NCBI RefSeq assembly: GCF_029382225.1
Contig: NZ_JARLTC010000052.1
Span: 1-45,595, forward strand
Origin: Spongiactinospora sp. TRM90649
GTDB lineage: Bacteria; Actinomycetota; Actinomycetes; Streptosporangiales; Streptosporangiaceae
Length of the DNA: 45,595 bases
Direction of reading: 5' to 3'
The notes beneath the pieces were generated by a model. The model made no database searches. It was not told the DNA's origin and saw nothing but the letters and a program-made list of their open reading frames with translations. Within the stretch, counting starts at the first letter, position 1; each line of letters begins with the position of its first letter. A program made the translations under genes and the position numbers. This document shows positions 12,482 through 20,319 of the stretch, one piece after another.

Positions 12482-15452
12482 CCGTCAACTCCCAGTCTTC
12501 CGACAGCGTTGAACCACCGAGCCTGGTCATCTCCACCGACACCCGTCCCAGTTCGGCGCCCAGCTCGGTGACCAGGGCGACCAGCGCGCCCGGAGCGGCG
12601 TCGTCTTCACCCTGAGCCCGGCGGGCCGTTTCCTCGACGCGTTCGCACAGCGCGGCGGCCTCGCCGGCGCCCACGATGGAGCAGCTTCCCCTGAGCCGGT
12701 GCGCCAGCTCGGCGGCCGTCGTCAGGTCTCCCGTCTCCGCCGCCGCGAGCAGGTCGCGCTGGACGTCCGGGACGGTCACCAGGAACGCCCGCGCGATGTC
12801 GGCGACGTCGTCGGGCGACAGGCCGGCCAGTTCGTCGGGCAGGGCGTGGGCACCGGAGGTCCAGGCGGGGATGTGGGCGAGCACGTGCTGCCAGTCCACC
12901 GGCTTTGACAGGTGGTCGTCCATGCCCGCCGCGAGGCAGCGGTCGCGGTCGCCGGGCATCGCCGCCGCCGTCATCGCGATGATCGGGGTGCGGCGGTGCG
13001 GCTCCTCCTCGCGCCGCAGCTCGGCCGTCGCCGCCAGGCCGTCGAGCACGGGCAGGTGGCAGTCCATGAACACCAGGTCGTAGTCGCCCTCCCTGGCCAT
13101 CCGCACGGCGGTGGCGCCGTCCTCGGCCACGTCCACCCGGTGCCCGCCCTTGGTCAGCACGAGCAGCGCCACCTGGCGGCTGACCTCGTCGTCCTCGGCG
13201 ACCAGGATCCGGGCGGGCTGCGCGGCGGGCGGGGCGGGGCCGTCGGCGGCGGGCGTCTCGCGCACCGCGCGCAGCGCGTTTTCCAGCGCGGCCAGCAGGC
13301 GGCGGCGGCTGATCGGGCGGGTGATGGACTGGACGGCGGGATGCGGCAGGTCCGGCGGCTCGCTCCCGCTCGGCGCGGACGGCCAGGCGTGCCGGGTGCG
13401 GCCCGGCGCGATCAGCACGACCAGGCCGGTGGCGGCGAGCAGCGGGTCGGCCAGGACGGCGGCGGCCAGCGAGCCGTCCGCGCCGTCCGGCCCGGCCGCG
13501 TCCATGTCGAGGTCCACCACGGCCAGGTCGAAGGGCCGTCCCTTCCCCGCCGCGGCGCGCAGCGCGGCGAGGGCGGAGGCGGCGTCCGGGGCCTCCTCGG
13601 TGACCAGCCCCGCGCCCGTCAGGATGCCCCGGACCAGCGTGCGGTCGTCGGCGCCGCCGTCGGCCACCAGCGCCCGGCGGTCGCACAGCGTCTCGAACGC
13701 CGGGGGCGACCAGGTCAGGACGCCCACCGGGACGCTTACCGGCACGGTCACCCAGAACCTGCTGCCGACGCCCTCCACGCTGTCCAGCCCGATCCCGCCG
13801 CCCATCAGCTCGGTGAGCTGGCGGCTGATCGCGAGCCCCAGACCGCTGCCGCCGGTGCGGCGGGTGATCGGCGAGTCCGCCCGCCGGAAGATCTCGAACA
13901 CCCGTTTCCGGTCGTCGGCGCCGACCCCGACGCCGGTGTCGGTGACCGTGAAGCGCAGCACCACCCGGTCGCCGGTGGCCGGGCCGTCCAGGCCCACCTC
14001 CAGGCGCACGCCGCCCTGGACGGTGAACTTCAGCGCGTTGCCCAGCACGTTGCTGAGCACCTGGCGCAGCCGCACCGGATCGCCGACGACCTGCTGCGGC
14101 AGGTCGTCCGACAGGCTGAGGGTGAGCCACAGGCCCTGGCGGTAGGCGAGCGGGGCGAGCGGTGCGATCACCTCGTCGCAGAACCGGGGCAGGTCGAAGG
14201 GGACGGCGGAGAACTCCAGCCGCCCGGACTCGATCTTGGAGAGGTCCAGGAAGTCGTCCAGCAGGCGCAGCAGGTTCTGCGCCGACCCCTGCACGGTGCT
14301 CGCGTAGTGCCGCTGCTCGTCGTCCAGGCGGGTGCGCAGCAGCAGGGCGTTCATGCCGAGCACGCCGTTGATCGGGGTGCGGATCTCGTGGCTGACCTTG
14401 CCCAGGAACTCCGACTTGGCCTGCGAGGCGTCCAGCGCCTCGTCCCTGGCGGCGGCCAGGGCCGTGGCGTATCCGGCCAGGGTGCGCTGGGTGCGGCGGC
14501 GGCCGTTGGTGGTGTGGAGCTGGAGGCCGAGCCCGGCGAGCAGCAGCATGGTCAGCAGCGCGGCGACGGTGAGCAGGCTGGTGCGCAGGCGGTCGGCCGA
14601 GGCGAGCGCCTTGGTGGCGGGCACCTCGGCGGTGACGGTCCAGCCGATGCCGGGGATCGGCTCAGAGGCCGACATCACCGGCCCGTCGTAGCCGATGTAG
14701 TTGCCGGACCACCGGCGTCCGGCGAGGGCGGTGTCCACCCGGAAGTCCTCGCGCAGTGAGGTGAGCGCGACCAGTTTGCGCCGGTAGTCGGCGACCAGGA
14801 CCCCCGCCTGGTCGGTGATCAGCAGCCGCATCTCCTGGGCCCTGGCCGCCTCGGAGGCGAAGTCCTGGATGGCGTCCAGGCTGTAGACGACGGCGAGCAC
14901 GCCGGCCAGGCCGGCGCCGTCGGCGGCCGGGACCGGGGCGGCCACCGCGACCGCCCGCGAGCGCAGCGGGGGCGTGTACGCCTGGGACACGTAAGCCTGG
15001 TTGCGTCCGAGGACCGCCTGGTACCAGTCGGTGCCGGTGATGTCCTGCGGCAGTTCGCTGGGCGGCTGGGTGCCGATCATGTGGCCGTCCGGCTCGATCA
15101 GCATCACGCCGGTCACGCCCGCGCGCATCCGTCGCAGCTCGTCCAGGTGGTCGGCCAGGGTCCGCCGCACGGCCTTGCCGTCGGACCGTTTCGCGGAGGA
15201 TTCGGCGAGGTCGCGGAGCTGCGGGCGCTGGGCCATCGCGCCGACGAGCTGTTTGAGCGACTGCATCTGCTGGTCCACCACGACCCGGCTCACCGTCGCC
15301 GTGGTCTGGACCCGATCTTCGACCTCACCGCGAATCGCCTCGTCGGACAGCCTGATGCTGGAGGATGTCAGCAGCGCCAGCGGAAGGAGACCGAGCAGGA
15401 TCCACATGGCGGTGACCGCGAGCAGCCAGCCGCGCCCGCTGTTGCCATCCAT
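12462..15452 (-). CDS. Hybrid sensor histidine kinase: Cache sensor, HisKA, ATPase, two receivers, HPt
   Basis: 996 residues. A membrane helix (about 9-30), an extracellular double-Cache-like sensor (about 31-288), a second helix (about 291-312), HisKA with SHEIRTP (His355), an ATPase domain with N472, DTGVGVG and GGSGLGLAIS, a degenerate receiver (about 592-725), a full receiver (about 748-860; Asp797, Lys850) and an HPt domain (His918 in AHRLRGSCS). The first receiver keeps Asp647 but has ADGG for the paired acids and Arg in place of the invariant Lys. The layout implies a His-Asp-His-Asp phosphorelay whose last Asp is on another protein. The divergent response regulator 97 bp away is the natural target. 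The ligand is unknown. Confidence 0.92.
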   Translation of the reverse strand: MDGNSGRGWLLAVTAMWILLGLLPLALLTSSSIRLSDEAIRGEVEDRVQTTATVSRVVVDQQMQSLKQLVGAMAQRPQLRDLAESSAKRSDGKAVRRTLADHLDELRRMRAGVTGVMLIEPDGHMIGTQPPSELPQDITGTDWYQAVLGRNQAYVSQAYTPPLRSRAVAVAAPVPAADGAGLAGVLAVVYSLDAIQDFASEAARAQEMRLLITDQAGVLVADYRRKLVALTSLREDFRVDTALAGRRWSGNYIGYDGPVMSASEPIPGIGWTVTAEVPATKALASADRLRTSLLTVAALLTMLLLAGLGLQLHTTNGRRRTQRTLAGYATALAAARDEALDASQAKSEFLGKVSHEIRTPINGVLGMNALLLRTRLDDEQRHYASTVQGSAQNLLRLLDDFLDLSKIESGRLEFSAVPFDLPRFCDEVIAPLAPLAYRQGLWLTLSLSDDLPQQVVGDPVRLRQVLSNVLGNALKFTVQGGVRLEVGLDGPATGDRVVLRFTVTDTGVGVGADDRKRVFEIFRRADSPITRRTGGSGLGLAISRQLTELMGGGIGLDSVEGVGSRFWVTVPVSVPVGVLTWSPPAFETLCDRRALVADGGADDRTLVRGILTGAGLVTEEAPDAASALAALRAAAGKGRPFDLAVVDLDMDAAGPDGADGSLAAAVLADPLLAATGLVVLIAPGRTRHAWPSAPSGSEPPDLPHPAVQSITRPISRRRLLAALENALRAVRETPAADGPAPPAAQPARILVAEDDEVSRQVALLVLTKGGHRVDVAEDGATAVRMAREGDYDLVFMDCHLPVLDGLAATAELRREEEPHRRTPIIAMTAAAMPGDRDRCLAAGMDDHLSKPVDWQHVLAHIPAWTSGAHALPDELAGLSPDDVADIARAFLVTVPDVQRDLLAAAETGDLTTAAELAHRLRGSCSIVGAGEAAALCERVEETARRAQGEDDAAPGALVALVTELGAELGRVSVEMTRLGGSTLSEDWELTDDETLR

Positions 15453-15549
15453 GCCGTCCGATATTAGGCGGATCCGCCTAGTTTGGGCGGGGCACCTGAG
15501 CAGAACGAACTAAAGCCATATCCAATAACATCAATTTTCATAAGATGAC
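15453..15549. promoter_or_regulatory. Divergent promoter region, sensor kinase / response regulator
   Basis: 97 bases between divergent starts, AT-rich near 15513-15545. A short palindrome GGCGGATCCGCC lies at about 15470, close to the kinase start. No box was assigned with certainty. Confidence 0.4.
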
Positions 15550-16302
15550 ATGACCGATTTGGAAAGGCCCCACACCCTCCACCTGGATGCGGCGATGACC
15601 ATCGGAACAACCTCCGGCTCCTCCGAAATCACGGTGCTCATCGTGGACGACGATCCGGTCGTCACGACGGCACTGCGCGCGCAGGTCAACCGGGTGCCGG
15701 GCTTCAAGGTGATCGGGATCGCCCACACCGGGCGCGCCGCGCTCGCCGCCGCCGTGCGGTTCGCCCCCCGGCTGATCCTCCTCGACCTGCACCTGCCCGA
15801 CCTTCCGGGCCTTGAGGTCGCCCACCAGCTCAGGCGGCCCAACCAGCCGCCCGCCGACGTCATCGTGATCTCCGGCAAGAAAGAAGCGGGAGCGGTCCGG
15901 GCGGCGATGCAGCGCGGGGCCATCTACTACCTGATCAAGCCGACCCGGATGGGCACGCTGGAGCAGGCCCTCTCGCGGTACGCGGCGGCCGTCGACCAGT
16001 TCGCCGCCACCGAGACCATGGACGAGCAGCAGGAGATCGACCGCATCTTCCGCTCCCTGCACCTGGATCAGGCGGCGCGGCCCAAGAGCATCTCACCGGA
16101 GACCGAGCAGACCGTGCTCGACGCCCTGGAGACGGCCGGAGCCGACCTCTCGGCCAACGAGGTGGCCGAGGCCGTCGGCATCAGCCGGGCCACCGCCCGT
16201 CGTTACCTGGAGTACCTCTCCGACCGCGGGCACGTCGAGGTGGGCTTGCGCTACGGCCCCAAGGGCCGGCCACAGCACCGGTACTGGATCAGCACTACGT
16301 GA
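15550..16302 (+). CDS. Response regulator, DcuR/CitB type
   Basis: 250 residues. A receiver (about 28-145) with VDDDP, the phospho-acceptor Asp in LLDLHLP and Lys in LIKP, followed by a C-terminal helix-turn-helix (LSANEVAEAVGISRATARRY, then YLEYLSDRGHVEV) typical of CitB/DcuR regulators of carboxylate uptake and metabolism. Those regulators normally pair with a simple kinase of the CitA/DcuS kind; here the neighbour is a hybrid Cache kinase with HPt. The ATG at 15550 is the first in frame; another at 15595 would shorten the non-conserved N-terminus. The stop overlaps the next gene start as GTGA. Confidence 0.9.
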   Translation: MTDLERPHTLHLDAAMTIGTTSGSSEITVLIVDDDPVVTTALRAQVNRVPGFKVIGIAHTGRAALAAAVRFAPRLILLDLHLPDLPGLEVAHQLRRPNQPPADVIVISGKKEAGAVRAAMQRGAIYYLIKPTRMGTLEQALSRYAAAVDQFAATETMDEQQEIDRIFRSLHLDQAARPKSISPETEQTVLDALETAGADLSANEVAEAVGISRATARRYLEYLSDRGHVEVGLRYGPKGRPQHRYWISTT

Positions 16303-17162
16303 AGGCGGGCCGGACACCGCTCGTCGTACTGGCCCTGCTGGCGGCGCTGACCTCGCTCGTCGTCATCGCCTCATGCGGGGGCGCCGTCCGCCGTGCCACC
16401 GCCGCCGACTTCCCGCCCGGCTCCACCATGGCGCGCATCAGGGAGCGCGGCGTGCTGACGGTCGGCATCAAGTTCGACCATCCGCTGTTCGGCTTCAAAG
16501 ACCCCGCCGGCGGGCGGATCACCGGCTTCGACGCCGAGATGGCCCGGCTGGTGGCCAAGGACATCACCGGCAGCGAGCGCGACGTCCGGTTCATCGAGAC
16601 CATGCCGCGCAACCGCGAGCAGTTCATCGAGCAGGGCACGGTGGACCTCGTCCTGGCCACCTACTCGATCACCCCGGAGCGCGCCGCGCGGGTCGGCTTC
16701 AGCGACCCCTACTACTACGCCGGACAGGACATCCTGGTCCGCGCGGGCGACCGCGCGATCCGGAACGTCACAGACCTGGCGGACCGGAAGGTCTGCACGG
16801 CCACCGGTTCCACGTCCGCCGAACGGCTGCGCGCCCGCGCGCCGGGCGCCGAGGCGGTCATCGTGAACACCTACAGCGAGTGCGTGCACGCGCTGGTCTC
16901 CGGCCGGATAGACGCGATCAGCACCGACGACACCATCCTGCTCGGCCTGATGAGCCTGCGGCCCGGGAGCGTGCGGCTGGTCGGCAAGCCGTTCGGCCGG
17001 GAGCCGTACGGCATCGGCGTGCGGCGGGGCGACACCGTGTTCCGCGACTATCTGAACGGGCTGATCAACCGTTACCTGCACGACGGGCAGTGGGACCGCG
17101 CCTTCCGCGACACCATCGGCGCGGCGGGGGCCGACCCCGAGCAGGCCAAGCCGTCCCGCTGA
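16299..17162 (+). CDS. Extracellular solute-binding lipoprotein, family 3 (GluB-like), without permease genes
   Basis: 287 residues with a lipoprotein signal: a hydrophobic stretch ending in VIASC (Cys26). The mature part has the family 3 polar amino-acid-binding fold: VLTVGIKFDHPLFGF, GFDAEMARLVAKDI, LATYSITPERA, FSDPYYYAGQDILV and a KPFGREPYGIGV hinge region. Homologues feed glutamate or other amino acids to an ABC permease, but no permease or ATPase gene adjoins it. Instead it is translationally coupled (GTGA) to the response regulator. A role presenting ligand to the Cache sensor kinase next door is an inference; it could also be a transporter subunit whose partners lie elsewhere. Confidence 0.88.
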   Translation: MKAGRTPLVVLALLAALTSLVVIASCGGAVRRATAADFPPGSTMARIRERGVLTVGIKFDHPLFGFKDPAGGRITGFDAEMARLVAKDITGSERDVRFIETMPRNREQFIEQGTVDLVLATYSITPERAARVGFSDPYYYAGQDILVRAGDRAIRNVTDLADRKVCTATGSTSAERLRARAPGAEAVIVNTYSECVHALVSGRIDAISTDDTILLGLMSLRPGSVRLVGKPFGREPYGIGVRRGDTVFRDYLNGLINRYLHDGQWDRAFRDTIGAAGADPEQAKPSR

Positions 17163-17230
17163 CAGCGGCCGAAAGGGCGATAAAGAGAACCTATATCGGG
17201 CCTCTCTACACTCCGAAGGGGATGTCGCAG

Positions 17231-17259
17231 CCACCCGGGAGCCCCTGGTTCCCGGGTGG
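17231..17259 (+). terminator. Hairpin after the solute-binding protein gene
   Basis: A perfect 10-bp stem, CCACCCGGGA / TCCCGGGTGG, with a 9-base loop, 69 bases after the stop codon. There is no T-tract, as is common for high-GC terminators. It could also act as an operator. Confidence 0.55.
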
Positions 17260-17303
17260 TGCCCGTTGCCGGGATTTCTGAGGGGAGCATGGGGTCGTGG
17301 GGG

Positions 17304-17327
17304 AAACCACGGTTTAAGTCTGAAACC
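17304..17327. promoter_or_regulatory. Triple AAACC/GGTTT inverted repeat before the first SARP gene
   Basis: AAACC (17304-17308), GGTTT (17311-17315) and AAACC (17323-17327) give two overlapping inverted repeats ending 9 bases before the chosen GTG start. This could be an operator or a translational hairpin. Confidence 0.4.
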
Positions 17328-17336
17328 GGGGGTGTT

Positions 17337-20243
17337 GTGAAGACTGGTATGGAAGTCCGGATCCTTGGGCCCCTGGACGCCGTCTTCGACGAGCGGCCGG
17401 TGCGTCTCGGCGGGCTGAAGCAGCGCGCGCTCCTGGCCGCCCTGGCTCTCGCGGCGGGGCGCGAGGTGCCGATCGAACGGCTGGCCGAGGCGGTGTGGGG
17501 ACACCGTCCGCCGGGGTCGGTGCGCGCGCAGGTGGCGATCCACGTGCACGGGCTGCGCAAGACCTTCAAGGCCGCCGGGTGCGACACCGAGGTGATCGTC
17601 ACCGGCGACGGCGGCTACCGGCTGCGGACCGACGGCGTGCGCCTGGACGTCCGCGAGGCCGAACGGCAGGCCGGGGAGGCACGGGCCGCGGTGGAGGCGG
17701 GCCGGACCGAGTGCGCCGCGGTCGCGCTCGGGCACGTGCTGGCGATGTGGCGGGGGCCGGTGCTCACCGAGTTCGACACCGACGCGATCTCGGCGGCGGC
17801 GCACCGCCTGGAGGACATGAAGCTGTGCGTGGCCGAGGAGTGGGCCGACCTGGAGCTGGCCCGGGGCCGCCACCGGGAGGTGATCGGCCGCCTGGCCGGG
17901 CTGGTGGGCGACCAGCCGCTGCGCGAGGGGCTGCGCGAACGGCTGATGACGGCGCTCTTCCGCGCCGGACGCCAGGCCGACGCGCTGGAGGTCTACCAGC
18001 GTGGCAGGCAGGTCCTGCTGGACGAGCTGGGCATGGAGCCGGGGGCCGCGCTGCGGGCCGTACACCAGGCGATCCTGCGCGGCTCGCCGCCGCCCGGCCG
18101 GGAACGGCCGCGGACGCCCCGCCCCGCGCAGTTGCCGCCTGCGGTCTCGGCGTTCGTCGGGCGCGGCCCTGAGCTGCGCGCGCTGGACGCGCTGGCCGGG
18201 CTCGACGGCTCCGGCCCGCGAACCGGCCTGATCAGTGGCGTGGCCGGGGTCGGCAAGACCTCGCTGGCGCTGCACTGGGCCCACCGGGTGGCCGGCCGGT
18301 TCCCCGACGGGCAGCTCTACGCCGACCTGCACGGCTACGACGCGTCCGGTGAGGCCGCCGCCCCGGCCGCCGTGCTCGAACGGTTCCTGCGGGCGCTCGG
18401 GATACCCGGCCCCGAACTGCCGTCCTCAGAGCCGGACCGCGCCGCGCTGCTGCGCGCCACCCTGGCCGGGCGGCGTGTCCTGGTCGTGCTGGACAACGCG
18501 GCGTCGGCCGCGCAGGTGCTGCCGCTGCTGCCGGACTCCCCCGGCTGCTGCGTGATCGTCACCTCCCGGCGGCGGCTGACCGGCCTCCAGGTCAAGGCGA
18601 CGCTGCCGCTCACGGTGCTGACCGAACGGGAGTCCGCCGACCTGCTAGGCCGGGTGGCGGGCGACCGGCGGATCTCCGGCGAGCAGGCCGCAGCCGTACG
18701 GCTGGCCGTCCTGTGCGACGGCCTGCCGCTGGCGCTGCGGATCACCGCCGCCCGGCTGGCCATGCACCCGCGCTGGTCGCTGGCCGAGCTGGCCGACCGC
18801 CTGGCCGACGAGCGCAGCCGCCTCGACCAGCTCAGCCGCAACGGCGTCGAGGTGCGCGGCAGCATCGAGCTGTCGTACCGGGAGCTGTCGCCCAGGAGCG
18901 CGCTGGCCTTCCGGCGGCTGGGCCTGCTGGACGCCCCCGGCGGGTTCGCCCCCTGGCTCGTCGCCGCGCTGCTCGACACCACCCTGGGCGAGGCCCAGGA
19001 ACTACTGGAACAGCTCGTGGCCGCGCAGCTCCTGCAGCCGCTCGGCCCCGACGGCACCGGCCGCCCGCGCTACCGGTTCCACGACCTGATCCGGCTGTTC
19101 GCCCGGGAACGGGCCGCGGCGGCCGAGCCGGAGGACACCCGCCTGGCCGTGCTGACCAGGGCCTTCGGCTGCCTGCTCGGCCTGGCAGAACGGGCCAGGA
19201 ACGCCCGGTTCAGCGACCACTATCCGCCCGTCCCGCACAGTGACGCGCCGCGCTGGCTGCCCGCCGACCGGGCGGACGCCCTGCCCGCCGACCCGCTGGC
19301 CTGGCTGGAGAGCGAGCGGCAGAACCTGATCGCCGCCGTGGGGCAGTGCGCCGACCTCGGGCTGGTGAGCATGTCCTGGAGCCTGGTGGCGACGTTCGTC
19401 CATCTCTTCGAGACCCGCGCCTGCTACGACGACTGGAACACGGTGGCCACCCGCGCGCTGGCCGCCTGCCGGGCGGCCGGCGACCTGACCGGCACGGCCA
19501 CCATGCTGTACTCGCTCGGCGCGATGAACCTGACCAGGCGCAGGCTCGGCCAGGCCGCCGAGCCGATGTCCGCCGCGCTCTGCCTCTTCGAGCGCCTGGG
19601 TGACGAGGGCGCGCAGGCCCTGGTGCTGCGGCACCTGGGCACCATCCACGTGATGACGGGCCGCCAGGAGCGCGGCAAGCGGGAGCTGGAACGTGCGCTC
19701 ACGCTGTTCGGCAAGGTGGGCAACCACACCGCCCTGGGGCACGGGCTCGGCTTCCTGTCCCACGTGCACATGCTGGAGGGGCGGCTGGAGACGGCGGAGC
19801 TGCTGCTGGAGCGCGGGCTTGCGGTCTCCCACGGGGTCCGGCCCACCCAGGCCCAGTTGCTCAAGCGGCTGGCCGAGGTCTACCACCGCCAGGGCCGCAC
19901 CACGGAGGCGATCGCCGTCGCCGAGCGGGCGCTGGAGATCACCGTGGAGCTGGACGACCTGGTGGGGCAGGCGTACGTGCTGCACGCGCTGGGCGAGGCG
20001 CGGCACGCGCAGGGCGACCGCGCCGAGGCCGACGTCGTGCTGCGCCGCGCCCTGCACCTGGCCAGGAGCATCGGCGACCGGCTGGTGGAGGGCCGCGTCC
20101 TGCTCGCGCTGGGCATCGTGCGGGCCGAGCAGGGCACCGCGTTCGTCGAGCAGGCCGCGGAGATCTTCGCGTCGATCGGCGCCGTCGGCTGGAAGGAAGA
20201 GGCGCTCAAGGCGCTGTGCCCGGTGGCGGTGCTCACCGGCTGA
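17337..20243 (+). CDS. AfsR-type SARP transcriptional regulator 1 (DNA-binding, BTAD, NB-ARC, TPR)
   Basis: About 968 residues. An OmpR-like winged helix (about 5-100: LGGLKQRALLAALAL, WGHRPPGSVRAQVAIHVHGLR, GYRL), a bacterial transcriptional activator domain (about 105-250), an NB-ARC ATPase with the P-loop GVAGVGKTS near residue 303, LVVLDNA and GLPLALR, and C-terminal TPR repeats (about 700-960). SARPs bind direct heptamer repeats and switch on antibiotic clusters; NB-ARC/TPR versions integrate signals by nucleotide binding. GTG 17337 follows GGGGG by 4 bases; ATG 17349 is the alternative. It lies about 6 kb from the PKS-sugar block and could regulate it, or the protease downstream. Confidence 0.93.
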   Translation: MKTGMEVRILGPLDAVFDERPVRLGGLKQRALLAALALAAGREVPIERLAEAVWGHRPPGSVRAQVAIHVHGLRKTFKAAGCDTEVIVTGDGGYRLRTDGVRLDVREAERQAGEARAAVEAGRTECAAVALGHVLAMWRGPVLTEFDTDAISAAAHRLEDMKLCVAEEWADLELARGRHREVIGRLAGLVGDQPLREGLRERLMTALFRAGRQADALEVYQRGRQVLLDELGMEPGAALRAVHQAILRGSPPPGRERPRTPRPAQLPPAVSAFVGRGPELRALDALAGLDGSGPRTGLISGVAGVGKTSLALHWAHRVAGRFPDGQLYADLHGYDASGEAAAPAAVLERFLRALGIPGPELPSSEPDRAALLRATLAGRRVLVVLDNAASAAQVLPLLPDSPGCCVIVTSRRRLTGLQVKATLPLTVLTERESADLLGRVAGDRRISGEQAAAVRLAVLCDGLPLALRITAARLAMHPRWSLAELADRLADERSRLDQLSRNGVEVRGSIELSYRELSPRSALAFRRLGLLDAPGGFAPWLVAALLDTTLGEAQELLEQLVAAQLLQPLGPDGTGRPRYRFHDLIRLFARERAAAAEPEDTRLAVLTRAFGCLLGLAERARNARFSDHYPPVPHSDAPRWLPADRADALPADPLAWLESERQNLIAAVGQCADLGLVSMSWSLVATFVHLFETRACYDDWNTVATRALAACRAAGDLTGTATMLYSLGAMNLTRRRLGQAAEPMSAALCLFERLGDEGAQALVLRHLGTIHVMTGRQERGKRELERALTLFGKVGNHTALGHGLGFLSHVHMLEGRLETAELLLERGLAVSHGVRPTQAQLLKRLAEVYHRQGRTTEAIAVAERALEITVELDDLVGQAYVLHALGEARHAQGDRAEADVVLRRALHLARSIGDRLVEGRVLLALGIVRAEQGTAFVEQAAEIFASIGAVGWKEEALKALCPVAVLTG

Positions 20244-20319
20244 GGCCGGATGTCATTGCTTTTTGGCAGAAGTCCACCCACGAGCACTCCGCTAGGATGC
20301 TGGACCCTGGGAGAGGGTG

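Noticed and set aside
16371..18332. A 653-codon minus-strand frame
   Set aside because: It crosses two unrelated real genes on the other strand and the hairpin between them.
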